Assembly (NCBI GenBank): GCA_949775045.1
Contig: OX459100.1
Coordinates: 13,696,447 to 13,760,446 of the forward strand
Source: Metridium senile
Taxonomy: Eukaryota > Cnidaria > Anthozoa > Actiniaria > Metridiidae
Direction: 5' to 3'
DNA length: 64,000 bases
Part shown: positions 58,678 through 64,000 of the stretch, in pieces
How positions within the stretch are numbered: position 1 is the first letter of the stretch
Layout: each line of letters opens with the position of its first letter
Translations under genes and position numbers: made by a program
The notes under the pieces: model-generated
The model's input: the letters and a program-made list of their open reading frames with translations, nothing else
Databases searched by the model: none
What the model was told of the DNA's origin: nothing

Positions 58678-58882
58678 TTTTACTAGATAGCGATTTTTGG
58701 AGAAAAAAATCTTTGAGTACCAATGTGAGGACTCGAACCGAGAACCTCTGCATTGCTGTATCCGCGCTTTAACCCATTATACTACATAGTCATCCGATAG
58801 AAAGTTAACAACAAAAACTCGTTTAATGTCATCAAGTTCATTAGCATTCAAGTTCGTTAGTATTCTTCTGAATAGAATTGAA
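58678..58882 (-). mobile_element. tRNA-like repeat (family C), copy 2
   Basis: Inverse-orientation copy of 23450-23640. The minus strand carries GTATAATGGGTTAAAGCGCG and the B box GGTTCGAGTCC, plus the same flanks (cgctatctagtaaa; ttaatgtcatcaagttca on the plus strand). Confidence 0.7.
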
Positions 58883-59490
58883 AAGTGATTGTTTAATATT
58901 TTCCTTATGGGAATTCATTGACAATGAACATTAAATTATGAACAGATTATTGACATATTTTTGGATTGGTTTTATTTTTTTGAATACGATCAGTGAAAAT
59001 CATACATTGTTTTCTTTTCAGAAAACCTTAGTTATCATTGAAAAATGTCGAGTCAGATCTCAGCCTAATGGTTTAGATTGTGTCAGTACTATTTTGTTAT
59101 GAAAACTTTCAATAAACTTCAATTACGGGAAAACTGTTGTATTCTAGTGACAAAAATTATTAACAGCTAGCATTCCACCTTATTCATTAGTTCCAATGGT
59201 TTGACTAATTTAGTCTTTGTATTAAGGAATCAAAACTAAGATAGCATAACCTCCTTCAATCGTGTTCTATCAATAAGATTTTGATTTAAAAATGCACCGA
59301 GCCGGTTCCCTGCACATTAATATTTTCTATTCATATCATTTCTTTTATCAAATACGACTCCAAGTAGATACTAATTAGTAAGATTTGAAAAGCCGTTCTT
59401 TTATTTCTTAACTCAAATCATGTGTCTTTGTTAGAATAGGATTAAATCACTGTTTTTTTGTGAGAAAACCTTCTCAAGTGTGAAATAAAT
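58883..59490. other. Intergenic DNA, nothing identified
   Basis: AT-rich. No frame, RNA or repeat recognised. Confidence 0.5.
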
Positions 59491-59597
59491 TAGTTACATA
59501 CCTCGAATGTTCGGCTATAAGCCTATATATCCCTTGGGCCTGCGGCCCGCGGGATATATATGGCTTATAGCCTCCATTCTCGGTATGTAACTCTTAC
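59491..59597. mobile_element. Palindromic MITE
   Basis: Arms gttacatacctcgaatgttc and the imperfect inverse ending cggtatgtaac, with ggctataagcctatatatcc/ggatatatatggcttatagcc and a GC-rich loop. Confidence 0.8.
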
Positions 59598-60049
59598 TTC
59601 TACTATAGACAAACGCCACAGGTTAACTATAGTTTGTGATCAGACAAAACAGGGGAGAAAAATGGCGTGAAACCATTCGTTTGTGTAAAATTAACATACA
59701 AGTTGAACTGAAAGAACTACATTAAGTTTAAACAAAAGGCATGTTTAATAGCATCATTAGTAACGAATGTAAATTGAAGGTATCCACGATAGAATCCGAG
59801 TTAAAAGAGTAATTTTAAATCACTGGGGAACAAATTGGGCAACAAACCAAACTTCATTTAGTTTTTAAAAATTAATTTAAATGCGGTTACACACTCTTTG
59901 CGTGAATTAATATTGAACATTCGAACTACTGTTGGTCAGTATGCTGTCGCAGTTTTGTTTCCTTTTACAGCGATATTCGTTGTATCGCGACCAGCTGTTT
60001 GAAAACTTTGGTTTGATTTGGTATTTTGTGGACCGTCAATCAACTAGGG

Positions 60050-60185
60050 GGCGGAGTTATGTAATGGTTAGCCGCTGATCATGAGCTATATAGGACACAT
60101 GAAAATTACTCACTAATAAACCACAATAAAGACCAATAAAAGTTTGTAATGTCTGCTTTATTACCTCATGTGTTGTATTACGCTT
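60050..60185 (+). mobile_element. Possible LTR remnant
   Basis: A purine tract (agggggcggag) precedes tgtaatgg, then a TATA-like gctatataggac and two aataaa signals with a GT-rich follow-up, the order expected of a retroelement LTR. No matching second LTR or coding region seen. Confidence 0.3.
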
Positions 60186-60550
60186 TCCAAGGTCCAAAAC
60201 CCCCCAAAAATAGACAAAACATTTGAAAACCCCAACGATAACAACCCGCTGGTTATCAAACTATGGCGCGAAATACAAGTCAGAATACATGTTCCTGATA
60301 CATGTATCAAATACAAGCAATCTATTGTTTTTAACAATAGAACTTGACACTTTCTATGACGTTTGATACCGACTCGACATCATGTACAAGAATAAGGCGA
60401 AGATACCTAGGAACGTGATCCATGTGATCCACCACGTTTACGGGTATCTGATATCTGGAATCTGATATATCACGGAGCTTGGATTCCAAAAATAAACAAG
60501 TTTTACAGCCAAACCTACAGAAGCGTTCCTATCGAGGTTGGAAGGCTCGA

Positions 60551-60887
60551 TTTATTCTTCCAAACTTGATTTTAAATTTGGTTTGAAATTTGCATAAATG
60601 AATCGAATCTTGTTAGTTTCAAATTGCAGACTTCAACCGTCAACCGATAATGGTCCCGAATTCACGATCTGTGGTCAATAACCGATAATGCTATTGTAAT
60701 AGAATACTTTAGTAAGTATTTATAACAATATTTCTGTAAGCAGACCAGGTTTAGCAAGTTTCTGTTGTCCAAAAAAAAAACATTTAAAGTAATGTTTTGA
60801 TTTGAGGCGGTTTTTGAAACTTACAAGTTTCGATTCATTTATGCAAATTTCAAAACAAATTTCAAATCAAGTTTGGAAGAATAAACG
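60551..60887. mobile_element. Inverted-repeat element
   Basis: Left tttattcttccaaacttgat and onward gcataaatgaatcgaa; right its inverse ending aagtttggaagaataaa. Confidence 0.75.
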
Positions 60888-60994
60888 GCATGTTATAAAA
60901 TTTCAATAATAAATAAATTATAAAATGCATAAATTGAATGTAAATTTAAAATTCAAAACATGTATTTGTTGTATAACAACTCACTTTTACTTAC

Positions 60995-62001
60995 TTCACC
61001 ATGACTTTGTTACATTGTCTCGTTTACATTACATTTTTTACGATCGTTTATTCATTTATTCGTCTATATATCACCCTATAAAATGAATAAAATAAATTCA
61101 AATGAATTAATAAATAATACAAACAAACGAACAAAAACTTTATGGGTGAATGAATGAATAAATGAATGAATGATTATATAATTAATAGGTAACTGACGAT
61201 TCTTAAATTCTTTGCCATTTAACTAAATACACTATTGTTCTTGGTTCTTGTGACTATTATTACTATTATTAACGGGCCAACTGGTGTATGAATTCTCTCT
61301 AGCTCAAACTAAGCGAAACAAACGGATCATTTGTTAATGGAATTGTGACAACGATTAATGGATTCATACCGGCCAGTTGTTTTCTACCGTTTTCAGTTTA
61401 CTTGGACGACCTCTAAATATGTAAGCAACAATAGAAATAACGGGGTTTTTTTTCTACTGATTTCTTAATTCGCTGATAATTTGGGTGCTTGTTTTGTATT
61501 TTGCCGTAGAGGTCACACGGCAAAACATTCTATAAATAAAATGACAAGTCCTCACCTGTCCCCCTCCCCATATCAAACAATGCTCAATTACAGTATATCT
61601 GTGTTACCTCTACGGAGTTCGTCCAAGTAAAATAACATAGAAAACATGATTACAGTACAGCGACTTTTCGTACGTGCGGGTTTTCCCTGGCAGGAATCAA
61701 TAAGCACATGTCACAAATCCACGTTAACAACTTTCGTTATAGATAAGAGAAGAATTGCAAGAATTGCATCATACAGGTTATCAGTTATATAAACACGACT
61801 AATAGACACTGACTTTAATATAGGACTGTCATTTATTCATTCATTCACCCATAAAGACTTTGCCTGTTTGTTTGTATATTTATTTATTACTTCATTTGAA
61901 TTAATTAATTCATTTTATAGGGTGATATATAGACGAATAAATGAATAAACGATCGTAAAAAATGTAATGTAAACGAGACAATGTAACAAAGTCAGGGTGA
62001 A
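60995..62001. mobile_element. Foldback element with about 170-bp arms
   Basis: Left arm ttcacc then tgactttgttacattgtctc to about 61171; right arm (about 61833-62001) its inverse. An inner second inverted pair (tacttggacgacctct near 61402 / cggagttcgtccaagtaaa near 61614) lies in the middle. It has no gene and abuts the BEL/Pao fragment directly. Confidence 0.75.
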
Positions 62002-62379
62002 TTTACACCGAATCACTTGTTGCTGTTAAAACAAGAAACAGTCCTTCCTCCTGGAACCTTTGACAAAGTTGATGTCTATTCGAGAAAAAGGTGGCGCCAA
62101 GTCCAGTATATGGTGAACCTCTTCTGGAAAAGATGGACGCGAGAGTATCTACCTGCCCTCCAAGAAAGAGTCAAATGGGAACACCCAAAGAGGAACTACG
62201 CTGTTGATGATGTTGTCATCATCGTAGACGACAATCTACCTCGAAACGCATGGAAGATTGGTAGAATCACAGAAGTTTTTCCCGACAAGAAAGGTCTAGT
62301 TAGGAAAGCAAGAGTGAAAACAAAGACTGGAGTACTAGATAGACCGATAACCAAGTTATGCCTAGTAGAGCATACATGA
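61996..62379 (+). pseudogene. BEL/Pao retrotransposon Pol, C-terminal fragment
   Basis: The frame reads [12 protein letters not shown], then [38 protein letters not shown], then [20 protein letters not shown] and ITKLCLVEH before the stop. This is the well-known domain (DUF5641) that follows integrase in BEL/Pao polyproteins. Reverse transcriptase and the integrase core are absent, cut off at the foldback element on the left. The remaining frame is intact. A purine-rich tract and a possible LTR follow. Confidence 0.9.
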
Positions 62380-62760
62380 ATTGAACTGATATTGAACTTT
62401 GTTATAGTTAACTACTGTCTAGAGACGTTTAGAGATGGGCATCCTTTAGCAATAAAATAGAGTATTTTAGGGGCCGGAATGTGGATGCGCCATCTAACAC
62501 TACAACATTTTTGTTGTTCCCAAGAGTAAACCGTGTTTTCGTTAGTCTTTTGTCCGTATGTAAATCTCTGCTCGTTTTCGTTTTATAATCTTGTAAAATC
62601 GTATAATTTAGTCAGTCAATGTTTATCGCCGTAGCCACAAGTTTTTTCGCAATTTGTCTTGTAAGTATTATCGTTTTCTGTAATTCAGTATTTTCTATTT
62701 TCGCTGACACGTATATTATGTAATAATTTATTATAGTTACCTCAAGCGCGAGCTTGTGAG
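62380..62760 (+). mobile_element. Probable 3' LTR region of the BEL/Pao fragment
   Basis: A polypurine-like tract (ttttaggggccggaa) lies before TGTGGATGCGCC at about 62481, the usual place for the LTR start. I cannot fix the LTR end, which may run close to the start of the helicase exon. Confidence 0.45.
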
Positions 62761-62805
62761 TGAAAAGCAATTAAAGGAACTACGCATGAACAATAGAAGT
62801 AAAAA

Positions 62806-64000
62806 ATGGATGGTGTCTCAGCTTATCTCAGAGGAAATTTATTCCCCAGCCAATTGCAATACGACCACACTGCATCACCAGACGCAAAGTACTTTCAACA
62901 AATTCTCGAAAACAGCCTCAGCCCCGATGACATTAAGTCATTTTGTAATGACTTTTTGAACCTGTTACATTTCCAGAATAAACATCACAAGGAAAAGGCA
63001 AGTTTCCTTTTTGAGAATTAAGTCATGCCCTATCAGCACATTGATTTATTTTCATTTCTCAACAGGTGCTTTGTTTGGTCGGTGAAGCCAACAGTGGAAA
63101 AACAAGCCTTTTTGCACCCATATTAGGCGTTGTCACACCATCAAAAATTGCCAGGGTAACCAAACAAAAGAGTTTCAACAAAGCAATGATCGATGAAACT
63201 ACAGAAAACATCTTTATTGATGAAGCGACTGTGGGACTTATGGACACTGATGACTGGGAATTGTTGACTCAAAGGGGGTGGACTGCCCATGACAGAAAGT
63301 TCTCAACAGCAAGAGGATTTGTAAACCGATGCCCAATGCTACTTACTTGCCAAACAGACATGAAATTTCTAGCAGAAGACCAAGGGACAATGGATGCTCG
63401 TATAAATACATATCGCTTTAAGGCTCTACCAGACAAAGATCCGAAGGCGTTTGAGTGGCTGAAAGGTCATCCTGTTGAATGCATCGTTTGGGCTATGGAT
63501 CAAGCTGGTGAACAAACCATAGAGAGTTCAGGTACAGTGAATGATTGATAATGCCCTAACAATGTAGAGCGTGTTAAGTTATATTATTTTTTATTTGTAC
63601 TTACAGAGCAATTAGAACCGGAACCAAGTCTGTCTACCACTGAAGAGAATGAACTGTTTGTCTTCGACATGGATAACCTGTCTCAAACCGATCAAGACCC
63701 ATGTACTGATCTACCACCCATACAGCAACAAACAACTGGATCCGACATACAGAGATATCAGAATGAATTATCAAGCATTTTGAATAGTTACCATCCAAAT
63801 AGTTTCAGAGGGAGAGTGTATTCCAAATTAAGGGAACGTGTGAATTTTGAGGTTGACAAGAGAAGCACAGAGATGGAGAGAATGGCACAGTCACGGCGTC
63901 AACGATGTATAGAAGAAGGAATTGTAACTGAAGAGGAAGCCCTGGTGTTAATTCAAGATCCACCCACTACCGACTCAATTGCAAGCAAGAAGGTGTGCAA
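62806..64000 (+). CDS. Superfamily 3 helicase gene, spliced (partial)
   Basis: Exons 62806-62997, 63066-63531 and 63607 to beyond the window. Intron 1 is GC-AG (AAG/GCAAGT, acceptor tttctcaacag), intron 2 GT-AG, and phases agree. Exon 2 holds the helicase core: Walker A LVGEANSGKTS, Walker B ENIFIDEA, a motif C-like PMLLTCQTDMKF and the following AEDQGTMDARI with the likely arginine finger. The layout is that of papillomavirus E1 and parvovirus NS1. Only 64 residues precede the core, with an in-frame stop just upstream of ATG 62806, so either the product is short or earlier exons were lost or lie elsewhere. No HUH or origin-binding domain is seen. Exon 3 (at least 131 codons) is acidic then charged/helical. 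A captured viral helicase or part of an unusual mobile element are both possible. Confidence 0.75.

Overview
This is animal nuclear DNA: AT-rich, with intron-split genes (GT-AG introns and one GC-AG), tRNA-derived SINEs, many palindromic MITE-like repeats and large mobile elements. The repeat style, a Polinton with every expected gene, and a spliced SF3-helicase gene of a kind I recall from cnidarian genomes suggest a cnidarian. That taxonomic guess is inference and was not tested.

Left part (1-18.6 kb): two conserved host genes stand head to head. ORC6 (origin recognition complex subunit 6) runs leftwards from 3165 and leaves the window. A heat-shock transcription factor (HSF) runs rightwards from 4557 to 17785 in 15 exons whose reading phases all agree. 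Two identical three-unit heat shock elements lie between the genes. One HSF intron holds about 1.5 kb of a 12-bp satellite that opens long false reading frames on both strands.

18.6-24.7 kb: no convincing gene. The stretch is a mosaic of short inverted-repeat elements and tRNA-like repeats.

24.7-34.4 kb: a TTAA-flanked 8-kb element made of two palindromes. The large one is a near-perfect head-to-head duplication carrying two copies each of a PC4-like single-stranded-DNA-binding protein, an acidic protein with four C-terminal Cys pairs, and a small basic protein. The last two resemble, in sequence, order and strand, two genes of the Polinton further right. A second TTAA-flanked foldback element lies at 33.3-34.3 kb.

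36.6-54.5 kb: a third TTAA-flanked foldback element, hit by a complete 14.4-kb Polinton/Maverick (37236-51591, 379-bp terminal inverted repeats, 6-bp target duplication). The Polinton encodes a GRF zinc-finger protein, protein-primed-type DNA polymerase B, integrase, penton-like minor capsid protein, a Gly-rich basic virion-type protein, double-jelly-roll major capsid protein, adenain-like protease, FtsK/HerA packaging ATPase and four further proteins. The other arm of the foldback still shows the unoccupied target site.

The foldback plus Polinton appears to sit in an intron of a small secreted-peptide gene on the minus strand. Its promoter and signal-peptide exon lie at 55.7-56.3 kb, two duplicated propeptide exons at 54.6-55.6 kb, and a matching-phase last exon at 36.05 kb encodes a short two-cysteine ring peptide.

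Right part (56.3-64 kb): more inverted-repeat elements, the tail of a BEL/Pao retrotransposon polyprotein with its probable LTR, and the start of a spliced gene encoding a superfamily 3 helicase that runs off the right edge.
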